Origin: Blasia pusilla
Taxonomy: Eukaryota > Marchantiophyta > Marchantiopsida > Blasiales
Assembly (NCBI GenBank): GCA_050084515.1
Contig: CM114275.1
Span: 2,356,001-2,420,000 of the forward strand
DNA length: 64,000 nucleotides
Reading direction: 5' to 3'
Shown here: one piece after another, positions 9,976-22,328 of the stretch
Position numbering within the stretch: the first letter of the stretch is position 1
Layout of the letters: every line of letters starts with the position of its first letter
Position numbers and translations under genes: made by a program
Notes under the pieces: model-generated
What the model was told of the DNA's origin: nothing
Database searches by the model: none
What the model saw: only the letters and a program-made list of their open reading frames with translations

Positions 9976-10323
9976 CACTATGCATAGCAAAGCGGAAAAG
10001 AAAATCACAACCCATTACTCAAGAGGTTACCAACTATCTTGGATGGTCCTCACAATTAGTGATCCATGGCAATCAATGATGCGGCAACTGCATTAATCCC
10101 TTTGATGTTGAAAGAGCATCAAGACTGATTGCTAACTCTGCCATGTACCCCAGGTCTTGACAATAGGTTAACAACAGTCAAAAACTACACTGATGATGGT
10201 GACGACCAACAATCTAGGGCGATTGGCATTGTTAAGTCTACTCGTCAATCATAATCGTCTGCTGAGTGATGACAACGAACGACAAACAACGGAAACTAAC
10301 AGACATGACATGTTTGTTTCCTT
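9976..10323. other. No gene; probable leader remnant of element 2
   Basis: The first few bases (CTAAGTAACCAAG) are shared with element 4 just upstream of its gag, then the two diverge. No coding potential or RNA gene was seen. It ends at the CCTT flank of the solo repeat. Confidence 0.5.
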
Positions 10324-10940
10324 TGTCACATCTGAGTAGCCGATAGGCCGAGATCTATCGTGGATAGGGCGTAGGAGCCAGCGGACTATCTTGAGTGTAA
10401 CTTTGTCCCACAGTGTCGGATGAGGTTGAGGATAGGTCCATTGCGTCAGGAACGTTGTTTCTGACGACTTTCATGTTGAGGTCTTTTACAACCGGGTGAC
10501 TTGTTGACCAGGTCACCTGCCCCTGGTAACCTGTGCGCGCAGGTTACCAAGGGAAGGGCTATTTTTGGGGTTTGAGCCTTTTGGCTCTTCTCAACCTATA
10601 TAAGAGAGGAAGATGGCTTTCCTAAGCCATCTTTCTCATGTTGGGCCGTTGGAGCACCTCCCTTGTATGTGTGTGAGCTAGGACTAGGGTGCTAGCGTCC
10701 GGATTCCTTGATAGCACAAGGTGGACGAGGCTCGATATGCCGATGTAGATTGAGGAGTGGAGTTTTAGGCTGGGTGTGTCGTTTTTACTACTCTTTATTT
10801 TTGTTGAGTGATCTCCATGTATATGTATGAGTTGATTTTTGTACATGTGTGGATCGACCCGTGTGTGGGGAAGATCGGTGTTGTGTGGTGTAGATGTGAC
10901 CAGCGATGTATGTTGTGTAGCGATATGTATGCGCACGACA
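10324..10940 (+). repeat. Solo A-B terminal repeat (family beta, 617 bp)
   Basis: This copy reads TGTCACATCTGAG ... GCGCACGACA. It consists of block A (480 bp, 10324-10803) followed by block B (137 bp, 10804-10940). CCTT lies immediately on both sides (10320-10323 and 10941-10944), a plausible 4-bp target duplication. A copy of the same length lies at 22329-22945 in the minus direction. No element body is attached, so it is probably the product of recombination between the two A blocks of one element. Confidence 0.8.
10525..10604 (+). promoter_or_regulatory. Hairpin and TATA box in block A
   Basis: TATATAAG lies at 10597-10604. About 50 bp upstream is a perfect 9-bp inverted repeat (GGTAACCTG, loop TGCGCG, CAGGTTACC) at 10525-10548. 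TATA box and hairpin recur in the copies at 22329-22945 and 33090-33568, so this is the likely element promoter. Confidence 0.65.
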
Positions 10941-13329
10941 CCTTGCAACTGTAGATCTAAGCTTGCACAAAAGTTGCCTTTCCAAATACTCATAATGTCA
11001 ATGTACCTACTCCACTAGTAGGCACAATTGGTCACCATGGCACCATCGATGGTATGTGCAATGCAATTGGCAAGGGGAATGATTAGGGAACTATGGGAAC
11101 TATGTCATATGGGATTCTTCTCATTTTTGGGTCTAACTCAATCCTACCTCAATGTAGACCAATGACTCTTATAGCACCATGAATTATCACAAGAATAACA
11201 TTTACTTTCGCCTAACTAAACTACATCCCATACCATGGAAGTTAACACCCATATTATAATATGATATGGATGCTATATATAGTTCATGTAAATACCCTTG
11301 TATAATCTTATTGGTATCAAGTGCGCGATGAATCATTGTCAAGGTTCTGCATAAACCAAATATTTACGATTCTTTTTCAAAAACTTCCCAAAATTTTCCG
11401 TTGGACATCTTATTATTGACATGGCATCTATTGATAGTATTTTTGGACCTATATTGAAATTGGAAAACCAAATAGTTGGTATTTAAAAAAAATAAGTTTC
11501 CAAAATTTCCATATCAAATATTCATTCCCAAATATTTTGCTGAACCTCAATCATTGTAATGGTACCAAGACTTTGCCCAAATTGCTCCATTGGAGTGAGG
11601 ATTGTTGTATTTAGCATATGTTCTCCATCTATCCTAGTAAGTGATGGATCTTGTCCATGATGCCCAAAACCTCCTCATCCACCATGTATATCAAATCTAT
11701 GCAGTGAGCTTCCTTCCAGAGATACCTCATGGTGAAACTCAAAATATCTTGAGAGATATTTTGAGGTTAACCATAATGCCGTACTTAACATGTATGCCCA
11801 CTCCTCTCGTGTGAGCATACAAATGAAAATGGTCACATTATGGCCATGAACCTATGATGCTTCCATTTGAGGTGGATCTTAGGCAAGGTAAGGCATCATC
11901 TACCATTCTCCATAGTATGTGCATTCAAGTGCCTATCTATTTCACCACTCATCTAACCAAAAAAAATTTCTCCATGTTGACCAATCTATACGTTTACCAA
12001 CCAATCATTGCCTTATCGGTTTTTATACACCTACCATTATTAACTTTAGTCTTGTATGTCCTAGAAGCTTGCATTTAGTTGGTTAGGATTTTGTAACTAA
12101 TTTGCATCCAAACATGTTGATATTAGCCACATTATGGATCAACTAGCATAGTGTCTCCCGAGTTACTCCATTCTTGAAAGTCCAAGGATTGTAAAAGGCT
12201 CTAGTGTGGCCGACACTCCCAATTGCCCTACACACCTTGAATATGTATCTAATTGGGACTTAATCTAGATATCTTGAGTTGAAGTCCAAGGTAAGGGTCC
12301 AAAATTAGTCCAACCTGATGTGGCTTGGTGTTTAAAGATCAATGTTGACCTCACAATCCATTCTATATCCTTGGATCAATTCTTGTGGTTCCCAAGGTGG
12401 GATTCTGGTTCCAAACTCTCTTGGAGACCCTCCCCTTGATATATGATTTTGGAGACCTCCTTTTTTCTAAGTATCCCTCTTAAGCCGCTCCTTATGGCCC
12501 TCAACCTTAAATTTTGATTGGATGATTCCGAATGTTTTGGGAGTTTTTCTTTAATATTTATCTGGACATTTGGTGCATAGGAATTGGCTTATCATAAGTT
12601 TTTTAATGCTACCTTACACAACCCAAATGACGTCAGTATACTATGGTGAGGATGATGCTAGGGATGGAGGCACCATCAGTTCCTCACCAAAAGACCTTTG
12701 GTACCTCACTCCACTCCACATAACTTCACTACCCTATTCCTCAAGATCTCAAGCACTTGGACTCATCTTGAGTATCTCTCATGCGCATACTCCTCACCAA
12801 CTTATATACCTAAGCTAATTAAAACATCGGTTCTTGCACAAGATCCCTCATGTAACCTTATGAACAAGTAATCATCTTGTAACCACAAACACGCTACACA
12901 TACAAGTAGTCTACACTTCATATCCTCATCCCTGTCCCTAAATATCATAATTCATCTGAAAGTCAACCATCCCATCAACTGCAAATTTTTTAACAAAAGT
13001 TAAACTTAGCATGCTAGTACCCAACACCCTCCATCACAAGAGATAAGTGTCCAAATATAACTTGAGTGAATAACTTGAACACGCCAACAATCACTCCTTC
13101 ACATGATAGAAAGTGATATTTCTATGTGATGTGGTGAAGGCTGAACCAACAAGTGTGTCATCCTTGATGTCATCACCTTTAACACTCCATTGTGGACTAT
13201 CAATGGGGATCACTTATATCACTGCGGGTAAGTATGGTATTCATGAGTTAGAACTCACCTAAAAACTCATGTTGCAATTGGCCAATCTTACCATCTCCTT
13301 GAGGTATACCCTTCCCCTCTCCCAAGCTC
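10941..13329. other. No gene recognised
   Basis: About 2.4 kb of A/T-rich sequence without a credible reading frame, RNA gene or element end. Short open frames here are rich in unrelated codons and show no family motif. Confidence 0.5.
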
Positions 13330-13977
13330 TCTCCATGGTAAGCTATGCTCTCAAGTCACCTCCTTGGCTCTTGACCTCATGTAGGAGGTCAAGGGCCACT
13401 TACCAAAAATATTAAGTCAATCATATACTCAAAACGATGCTTACCTAAAATAGCAAGTTCCTCAATATGGCTCCAAATGAGCCGAAACAAAGGGGAAACC
13501 TGCTCTCTCAGGTTTCCCGGGGCCTCAACAGGTCATCCTTGACCTACTAAGCATGTCCTACACTATTTACAAAGGCGCTCTACTAGATCTCATTGATCTA
13601 TCCTACAAGACATGATAGTTGTTGTGCGTATACACATCGCTACACAACATTCATCGCTGTCACCGAACACACACGATCCCATGCTAACTCATGGAATCCA
13701 AACAACGAGACAAGAAGTACCAAAATATCTCCAATCATCCCCCTAGTTGGTGGTTAGGTCTCTCTAACTCACTCCACATAGCCATCTATCCTTACCTACC
13801 ATGACATACATCTCTCGAACGCTAAGAGCAAGAAGGTCGGGTGCTCATGTGGCCCCATCGTTAGTTGCCTTCTTGTCATCCATGTCACAGACACAAGTCG
13901 AAATGTAGAACTACCTACTGTATGTACATCTGGGACACATCCATCATCCCTGAGGAACCCTAGTGAGAGATGGCGTC
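13330..13977 (-). mobile_element. 3' end of a minus-strand gypsy element (family gamma)
   Basis: On the minus strand a short 3' body remnant (13977-13772) leads into a polypurine tract (about 13771-13734), then block B1 (13733-13620, 114 bp, TGGAGATATT ... CACAACA), two bases, and the start of block A2 (13617 down to about 13330). The last part mirrors the plus-strand copy at 15849-16130, so the two form a large inverted repeat. The body remnant is similar to the region after the PHD finger in elements 2 and 3. Confidence 0.65.
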
Positions 13978-15403
13978 TGTCATGACCATACGGATTATGT
14001 CGTAGAGTATAGTGTGCTAGTAGAGGCCATATCTTATGTAGGACCGTAGTGGCTAGGTAGAGATGCGGTTTCATACATAGGGTTGAGGGTTACTCAGTTG
14101 GGGATGACTTTACCAGTAGGGCCCGCTCTTAGGTTGGAGGATATAGTGTGGAGTGCACCCAAAGAACAGTCAATTCTTTGAGTTGAGCGTGTTGCGTTGG
14201 GAGTTAGCCTTGGTAGTGAGTAGCGCTCTTGGCTATGGTGTTTCCCGCAAGCTTCGACCTAGATTCTCCCATCGTGGAGTGGGTTTGGCTTGATTGTATG
14301 TGATTCTATATGTGTTTTATGATAGTAGGTCTTTCACGGATTTCACTCAAAGAACTGACGTAGATCGACGGTAGCTTCGATTGTGGATCAATAGGATCTG
14401 GTTAGGGCTGATTGTGTAAACAGCCGTGGATGTTCGTGGCTTGTAGCCTATGTTGGAGGTGTGAATATGGTGCGTGGATGGTTGGGAAAGAAGCGCCTTG
14501 CTGAGAGCTTTCCAACGCGCTTTAGATCGCCAGATTTCGTCAAGGGAGTTGGAAGTTATCAAGGATTGAAGATTCTGGTTCGTGTTCGACGATTTTCTGA
14601 TGTGGAGAGCTTGGAGTGCGGAAGCTCTGTTGAAGTTCATCCAGATCGGGTGAGAGGTTCCTATTGCAACTTGTATTGTGATCTCATGTGAAGCTATCTG
14701 CTCGAGTGTGTGGAGCGTTGCGGATTTCTGCGTGCATGAAACTGGGCGGAAGCGCTGTCGGATTTGCGATTCTGGAGGTGTATGGACAGCAAGTTTGTTT
14801 GATTTTTAGCTCAGAGTATAGAGTTGGTTGTAGCTGATTTTTTGTGGAGAGATAGCTATGGTGGTCAATTGAATTCTCGTTGAAACAGATTCAATTTTGG
14901 TCAAGGATTTGTGAAGTAATTGCTGATCAAAATTTCGCAAATTGGCTCAAGGTCATAATAGCTATGGTGGACAGCGGATCGGAGGGGCTAGTTGGTTGGT
15001 GACTCGTTCATTGTTGGAGACGCCTATCCCATTGGGGGCGCCCTGGTTGGGCCTCTCTCCATGGCAAAGCATGGCAAAGCGTGGCGATAGGGGCATGTCT
15101 TGAGTATTTCTCGGCGTTTTGAGGCTTCGAGGCAACTCGTGGTAGCTCGGGGCGAGTGGGTGTGAGAGGCGGAGTCAGGAGCAAGGAGCAAGCAAGCAAG
15201 CTTGCTTGCTTGGGCGTGAGGCAGTTTTTGCAGGATTTGTGATTTGAGTGTTGCATGAGTGGTCACCCATCTTTGGGCTATTCTGCCTGGAAGACGCTTA
15301 ACTGCTGAGTTCTTAACTATGCCAGTGTACACACTGGTGTAGCTCATTTGGTGTTGTTCGGAGATGTGTTAGGCGCTTTATGCATCTCAGGTTTTTGGTT
15401 GAT
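13978..15403 (+). repeat. 5' end of a plus-strand gypsy element: block A1 (alpha) plus leader
   Basis: Block A1 occupies 13978-14345 (368 bp, TGTCATGACC ... GGATTTCA) with no B block. It is followed by about 1.06 kb of leader that matches, inverted, the leader of element 4 (38750-39795). The leader contains a GGGCGGAAGCGCTGTC motif at 14744-14759, a palindromic CAAGCAAGCAAGC/GCTTGCTTGCTTG stretch near 15190-15210 and an antisense 5S-like segment. No protein is encoded here. Confidence 0.72.
15246..15347 (-). other. 5S rRNA-like segment, antisense in leader
   Basis: Read on the minus strand, about 100 bp align with plant 5S rRNA from its first bases. The best part is AGAACTC-GCAGTTAAGCG (box A region) and GATGGGTGACC (box C), with ACACCAGTG...ACACTGG matching the ATACCAGCACT...CACCGG start. 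The end of the 5S gene is missing. The copy at 38809-38910 is nearly identical. It is too diverged to be a working ribosomal RNA, but both Pol III boxes are readable. Confidence 0.72.
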
Positions 15404-15417
15404 GTACCTTTTGGAAG

Positions 15418-15650
15418 ATCGAGTATTGTGCCGTGATGCTCGTAACCACAACGCGCCGCCGATTGCCACAATATGTCGCTCGTGGCCGCACTGTGCTGCT
15501 TGTGACCGCACCGCATCGTCTCAATCACGGAGCCGCACCATCACTGGGGGATCAGAGCGTGTATTATTGATACAAGAGGGAATGCGGTTTGTAGCCATTT
15601 TGTGCCATAATTCCACACCGTACCGTTGTAATCACACACCATATCGATGA
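15418..15650 (+). mobile_element. Fragment of a second gypsy leader type
   Basis: This stretch (CCGTGATGC, GCCGC-rich words, GGAGCCGCACCATCACT) matches 41140-41350 on the same strand, where it belongs to the leader upstream of a gag start. The element body that should follow is absent; a polypurine tract follows within 40 bp, indicating a large internal deletion. Confidence 0.55.
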
Positions 15651-16459
15651 GGATTTGAGGATTTGAGGATAGATAACTATCTTGAGTTAGAGGGACCTAA
15701 CCACCAACTAAGGGTATGATTGGAGATATTTTGGTACTTATCATCTTGATGTTTGAATGCCATGAGTTAGTATGGGATCGTCTGTATTTTATTGTGCATT
15801 CAGTCATACTAATATATGTTGTGTAGCAATGTGTATGCACACGATAATTGTCACGTCTTTTAGAATAGATCAATGAGATCTAGTAGAGTGTCTTTAAGGA
15901 TAGTGGAGGGCAACCTCAAGAGATGAAGGATGACATGCTGAGGCCACGAGTAACCTAAGAGAGTAGGTTCTCCCTTCATTTCAGATAATTTGAAGTCATA
16001 TAGATAAACTTACTATTTTGGGCAAGTTAACATTTTGATTAAAGTTTACTTTTCACTTTAGAAAGTAGTTCTTGACCTCATATAGCACGTCAAGAGCCAA
16101 GGAGGTGATCTGCAACCATAGGTTATCGTAGAAAGAGCTTGGGAGAGGGAAGGGGGTAAATCCAAGGAGAGAGAGCTTTGGAGCTTGTTCGACTTCTCCT
16201 TTTGTTGAACCTCTTGGTATGAGGCGGGAGAGCTCTGGTCCTTATTGCCTTGTGTGTGTTATCCAAGCCTCTCATAAGAAGAGTGGGTTTGGTTGGACGA
16301 GAGAGAGAGAGAGTGTGTACTCATTAAGTAGTGCCTGTCGTAGCCTTGCGACCATAGACCCCGCGCCTTGGTTGGACGGTGCTTGAGACTAGGATGGGTG
16401 TAGAGAGAGAAGCAAGTGAAGAAGGTACCATATGAGAGGAGGGAGACACTCTCATATAG

Positions 16460-18637
16460 TGTGACTGCTGACCAAACAACGTGTTTGTGCGGAGCTTCCA
16501 AGTGTCAACCAAGAAACTCTTCACCACACCATCTACTTTACCTGATTGGGATCCCCAATAGACATTACTTACCAGTGCATCAGCTTTGGGCAATGAATCA
16601 AGGCTACTGAATGTGTTGAACAATTCTGGTGCTACCAACTTAGCAATATCAGCATATGCTCTTGCTCTGTGAGTTGTGAATTTTGCGTAGGAGACCAAGT
16701 AATGACTAGAGGTTTCATCCCCATTGTCACACAAGGCGCAAGAGTTTAGTTGTGTTCCCATCCTGATTTTCTTATGGTTCAAGGGGATTGCTCCCATTCT
16801 GAACTTGAACTTGAGCCGGGTTCCCAAGCAAGGGGTTCCCCACAAATAGTTCTTCAGTTTTGCCTTCTCGGGATATACCGTCAAGGGAGAGAGGTCAGAC
16901 ATTTTCATGGCTTCCTCCATGCTGTTCTGATGTGAGCGTTTGCCCTCTGCTTTGGTTATGGTATCCACGAATGCTTTCTCATCTTGCTCCCACACTTCAG
17001 GCCTTGGTGGGAGCTTGGAAGCTTGCACAATCTCTTGAACCTTTTTTGTCCAAGATTTGGCCTGCTTTACGGGTCTTCTTTAGGTCCAGGTTTTCCCCAT
17101 CACTTCTTTAACATAGCGATGGGAGTCCATTGTCTAGAGCTGCCTCCGCCATTTCAACTTGGCAATATCACGTCTATCCTCCAAGGGTTCAATACCTAGT
17201 TCTGATCTCACACCCACTCGGGTTGTTCGTGATGAGGTTGACATCATACCCCGAAACGCCTTCAGCTGCACAACTTCAAGCCTATCCCTTTGTTTGGTGT
17301 TGGCATCCCACAGTGTTGCCTCGTATTCCAGCGAGGGAAGAATGGTATGCAAAATGACAGAGCGCTTTACTTCTGATGTGATATCCCTGCAGTGTAGGAA
17401 TCTGGACAGATCGTTCACCTTCTTGTGGCCTTTCTCAATAGTCTCCTTAATATGTGCATCTCACATGCAATCTTCCAAGAATTCTATGCCTAGATAGGTG
17501 TATGTAGCCATACGGGGGATCTCTTGTTTGCCCGAGTATGACTGTTGGTCTTGGTCCTCCTCGTTGCCATTGAAAATCATCACACCGCACTTCAGTACAT
17601 TTGCCTCCATGCCCCACATGTCACACCATATTTTGGTCAGGGAGATCATCTCTTGGAGTTTCTCTCCTGTTTCCTCGAGGCCACCAAAGTCATCAGCAAA
17701 CATGAGGGCAACAACACAGCTGTTGCCCACCCGTATTCCTAGTCCACTATCCTCCATTTCTTCCAATAGGGAATTCACGAAAATGTTGAAGAGAGTGGGG
17801 GAGAGCGGGCATCCTTGAGCCACTCCTTGCTTGATGTCGAATGTCCCACTCTTTTGGCCATTCACCAGAACTCTAATCCTTGTGTTCTAGTACATCTTCT
17901 CCACCACCCTCCACATTTTCCCTCTCAGCCCCGCCTTCCACAAGCTATAAGATAGCCCGTCATGCCATACAATGTCGTATGCCTTCTAGAGGTCCAAGAA
18001 GAAGCAATAGGTGGGTTTCCCCTCTTTTTTCCTACCCTAGATAATCTGACTAAAGGTGAAGAGGTGATCCACGCATCCTTGAGCTTGCCGGAAGCCAGCC
18101 TGGCCTTCCTTGATGACAGAATTCTCCTCCAGGTACACAGAGATCCTATTGTTGAGTATACGGCAGAGGAGCTTCCCGACTACACTCAGCAATATAATAC
18201 CCCTGTAGTTTCCAGGGTCTTCTCCCTCACCCTTCTTGAAGAGGTTCACAATGACTCCCACCCGCCATCTTTGAGAGATGACTTCTACCCGCCAGATCAT
18301 TGAAGAGACTCACTAGAGAACGACCCATAGCAGCATCTCCATACTTCAATAGCTCATTCACAAGCTCATCACCACCGCCTGCTTTGTGGTTCACAAGTTC
18401 TTTGATCGCTGCTCCCACCTCAGCTAGGGAGAACCAATCCTTATATGGGTTGCCCAGATCAACCTCATCATCTACCTTCTCTCGTTGTATCTTAACAAAA
18501 TCCTCCACCACCCTCTCGAAGTTCTGCTCTTCAAGGGATGTCCGAGCGGGCTTCCTACCTAACTCCTTGTAATGGTCTTCCAACACATGTCGGATCTGTT
18601 TAGCCATGGTCACTATTCCACCGTCTTTTCTCTTCAA
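16460..18637 (-). pseudogene. LINE reverse transcriptase and C-terminal Cys-His domain
   Basis: Fragments: 18637-18227 (pre-RT), 18300-18037 (GIILLSVVGKLLCRIL and GQAGFRQAQGCVDHLF), 17865-17461 (QGCPLSPTLFNIFVN and the active-site box MFADDFGG in place of YADD), 17418-17134 (YLEYEATLW-like thumb) and 17028-16460 ending with CALCDNGDETSSHYL, a zf-RVT-type Cys-His motif. At least four frame changes separate the pieces, so no intact enzyme is encoded. Confidence 0.85.
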
Positions 18638-18687
18638 GGCCTTCCGTCATTTTTGTCCCTGGCCTTGCTCAATTTCTGCACTTCCAT

Positions 18688-19938
18688 CTAGAACTTTTTC
18701 TGATTCTCAGTGAAATTCTCATTGATGGATAAGTACGTCGCTTGGTTCAATTTCTTCTTGTGCATGCGCACAAGAAGACAGGTTTCCTTGCGTTGGGCCA
18801 CATACTCTGCCCACAAGGGTGCATCGTCCTTGGCTTTGGCACTTGTTACATACGCTTCCCTTTGTTTGGCAATGGCTTCCTTGAGTTCCAAGGACCACCA
18901 TTTGACGGCTCTTCCGCATATTATCAATTTCCTGCCGACAGCAATCTCGGCGACATCTGTCATGCCAGGCTCCCACCATGCCAACACCATGTCCACAGTT
19001 GTTCTTGTGAACCCAAAGGTCTTGACGGTAGATGCAATGAAAGTGTCAAATGCCAAGAGATTTTCTTCCAGATTGCCAATGTACACCTTCTTGTTGCCCT
19101 CATCTTGGAAGTCCTCTATCCTCCATTTCTTGATCACTCTCTTCATTGGTTTGGTTGAGCATTTTAGCCTTTGCTGCAACTCTGTCCAAACCAATGAATG
19201 ATCTGATCTTCCAATGTCTGTCGCATCCACTGTGATCTTCCCACTGCGTGTAGAGTTCTCATCCACAGCTATGTAGTCCACAATGGAGCTTTCATTCTCC
19301 TTGAAGTTGACCCTGGTCCAAGCCGGGGAACCCACCTTATGCCTATCATTCAGTGCCATCACTTGAAGTTCCCTCAACTTTATGATCAGTCGTGTACCAT
19401 TGCCATTCACTCTCACATCTCCAAACATCCTGATCTCCGCTTGGGAATCGGTGCCTTGCCCCACCCATCTATTGAAGTCTCCCAGCAAGACTATGTTCCC
19501 CTTTTTCTAGAACCCAAGGCAATCAGTTTTCACACTATCAAAAGTTGCCTCTGTTATAGCAGCAGATTCATTGTTTGTAGGCATGTAAATACACCCAATA
19601 TACATATCCCGCAAGTTGCACTCTGCTCAGACTTTGACCCATATGCTGTGTTCATACTCGAGCCCTGTGCTGATGATCTCACACCTGTCCACCATGAAGT
19701 CTCTAATGAAGAACCCGACACCCTTCATAGCTCTGTTGTTGTCTGCCTGGGTGTTGCACATCTTTCCAAACCATGCATAGTGTGGTACATGGGGTATCTC
19801 CAGTAACTTGGTTTCCCAAGTTTCTTGACCACCGCATATATGTATTTGATTTTTCAGCAAAACTTCAGCAACCTCTAGATGCTTCATTGCATGGGTCAGT
19901 CCACAGAAGTTCCAGGTACCCAAACAGAGGCCTGTCAC
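18688..19938 (-). pseudogene. LINE endonuclease domain
   Basis: The exonuclease-endonuclease-phosphatase fold that nicks target DNA is spread over two frames. 19938-19627 opens with LGTWNFCGL and HICGGQETWE (catalytic Glu in QETW). 19488-18688 has LGDFNRW (GDFN motif), the YIAVDEN region and GRSDHSLVW (SDH motif). The break lies near 19490-19625. The residues after SDH lead into the linker before RT. Confidence 0.82.
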
Positions 19939-20150
19939 TAAGTGGGTTGGGGGTCAACGGGCACGCTTTTGGTGTTGGTGTGGCTGCTTGCAACATGGAA
20001 CCTCTTCATGTGCAGGCTCCTCATTACTCGTTCCTTGGAGAGCACTAAAGATATTAGGTGTGTAGATCACCAAAGGTTTTGTGGAGATGGGCCTTTCCTT
20101 CAAGTTGGAACCACCCTCGACTACCATAGCCCTTCAGTTGTAGGCACGTC

Positions 20151-20580
20151 TCAGTTCTTGAGACACCTGGTTTTTGTGGGAAGCCAAGTATGGCCTCCTT
20201 TGCCCTTGATGGATGCCTTGAAGATACATTGACGGCCATTTATCATCCGAGTAACTCCAGCAGTAGCCAGGAATTCAAAGCCCAAAGCTGCGCACATGAT
20301 CTTAAATGAGATGAAGTCTATTGTGGGACGTACACTGAAAATGATCATGTGGAACTGTGGTCTCCTCCTATAGACCAGATTGAACTCTCTGCCCACATCT
20401 GAACTGCAGGGGGCCTTTGATCATCTCACATAAACATGCCGGTATTCCCCCCCCCAGCTTGGGGATGCTGAGCTTTGGTATGCGCCTTTGATAGGTGAAC
20501 TGATACTCCTCACAAGCTTGGGAGGACGGAGATATATTGGGCTCAAGGATGCTGATTATATGTAGAGGTTTGGCAAACAA
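20151..20580 (-). pseudogene. LINE 5' ORF fragment, unassigned
   Basis: Two overlapping minus-strand frames (20580-20368 and 20396-20151) precede the endonuclease where ORF1 of a LINE is expected. The second contains FNLVYRRRPQFHMIIFSVRP. No RNA-binding motif was recognised, so the assignment rests on position only. Confidence 0.35.
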
Positions 20581-21076
20581 CTGATTTAGGATGTGGGGAG
20601 AATGTTTAAGCTCCCAGCCCGAGAGTCCAGACAGGGACTCGCTGTCCTATTTGTGCAGAGGGGCTGCCTCCAAGCGGTAGGGTGCCCAAAGAGAGCCCGC
20701 TTGTTACCCCCAGAGATCATCACTACCTGCCAAGGTGAACAATCTTGGCATTAAGCTACAGAGGAGGGCCCGTGAATACAGCTTCAAAAGAAGGAGAGGT
20801 CTCCATCTCTCCAACTAAGTCCACTGGACACCTTACTTGTGGAAGTCACATGGATTACAAGACACACTAATCCAGACCTACCAACCAGGGGAACGACATC
20901 GCAAGCTCACTACAAGTTCCAACTACAAAAATAGGCAACTTGATAGAGAGTATTGCTATATTGCTTGCATGCGGTTCACTCATTATAAGCTACCCAGGAG
21001 CAGTGCTTTGGAACATGTCATCCCAACATACCAAGCCTGTCGGGACTTGTAGTTTTGGGGTTTAAACCCAACCAGG

Positions 21077-21229
<153 letters not shown>

Positions 21230-21405
21230 TGTGTGCATGCATCATGGAGAGATATTGTGTTGAGAGAGAAACTTGATTTATTGGAGATATTTTAATATTT
21301 ATCGTCGCGTTGTTTGGATGCCATGAGTTAGTATGAGATCGTGTGTTTGTGTGTGCATTTGGTGACAGCGATGTACGTTGTGTAGCGATGTGTATGCGCA
21401 TGACA

Positions 21406-22328
21406 AAGTCCTATGGATAAAGCAAGAGATCTGAATAAGATTGGATACATCCTAGTTCATTATCACATTTTCCTCATCTATATAGGCTATTTGCTTTCTT
21501 TTGGTGCACTTTTTCTTTACATATTTTTCTTACCTCAACTTTTGCAACCTAAAAAAATTAGCAACATGAAAGCTTTGGTCTATAATTGGCAACGAGTAAT
21601 CCATAGTCTTCATCATAGATTCTATTCAAAAATTGGCAGCGCTATTTTGCACCTCTATTGCACATAAAATTCAGACTTATAAACACAAAAAAGAATTATG
21701 TCAAAATTTTGCTTGCTCTCCCATAAGCCACTATGGGAATAACCGATCTCCACTATGAGAAATCCGATCGCAAACATACTCTAGAGCTCGTCTGTTATAT
21801 CCAACCAATCCCAATCTTATAATGATAAGTTTGGGTTACTCACAAGGCGAGGAGAACCATGCCTCGACCATCTAATGGAAGGAGATTCAACAAGGACAAA
21901 CTGAGATCTAGCAACTATATGTCCTTCAAGTATACCCTCTGTCCTCTCTTGCAAACTATCTCCTTGATGACTTGTACACACAAGTCAGGTTCATCTTTGC
22001 ATCTTACTTTTATGATATTAGAACGAATTTTTATGCATGGTTCAATAGAAAATGATTGTGATCCTATTGTGTATACAATCCTATAAGGATTTTATGATTC
22101 AATTTGTGTAGTTGACCAAGTTGTCTTTGGACATACATATATTACAAATTGGTTTATAATACCTTAAAAAACATTTAACAGGTCTTATTAGTACAAACCC
22201 CTCTAAGGTTGTTATCAATTGCGTAACAACCACTTGATGGTCATTTGGAGCATAAGACCAAATGATTGATGATCTTCTATTAGTTGGAATAATTTATTTA
22301 CTAACTCATATGAGATTCTAGTAGGCCT
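21406..22328. other. No gene recognised
   Basis: A/T-rich sequence between two terminal repeats. Small open frames show no family motif. Confidence 0.5.

Larger units (their letters stand above)
16450..21075 (-). mobile_element. LINE (non-LTR retrotransposon), degenerate
   Basis: Minus-strand fragments in several frames give, in order, an unassigned 5' ORF (20580-20151), an apurinic-type endonuclease (19938-18688), a reverse transcriptase (18637-17134) and a C-terminal Cys-His module (17028-16460). This is the standard plant LINE order. Multiple frameshifts and stops show it is dead. It sits in GA-rich sequence within the gamma A2 block, so it inserted after that gypsy element. Exact ends and target duplications were not resolved. 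Confidence 0.82.
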
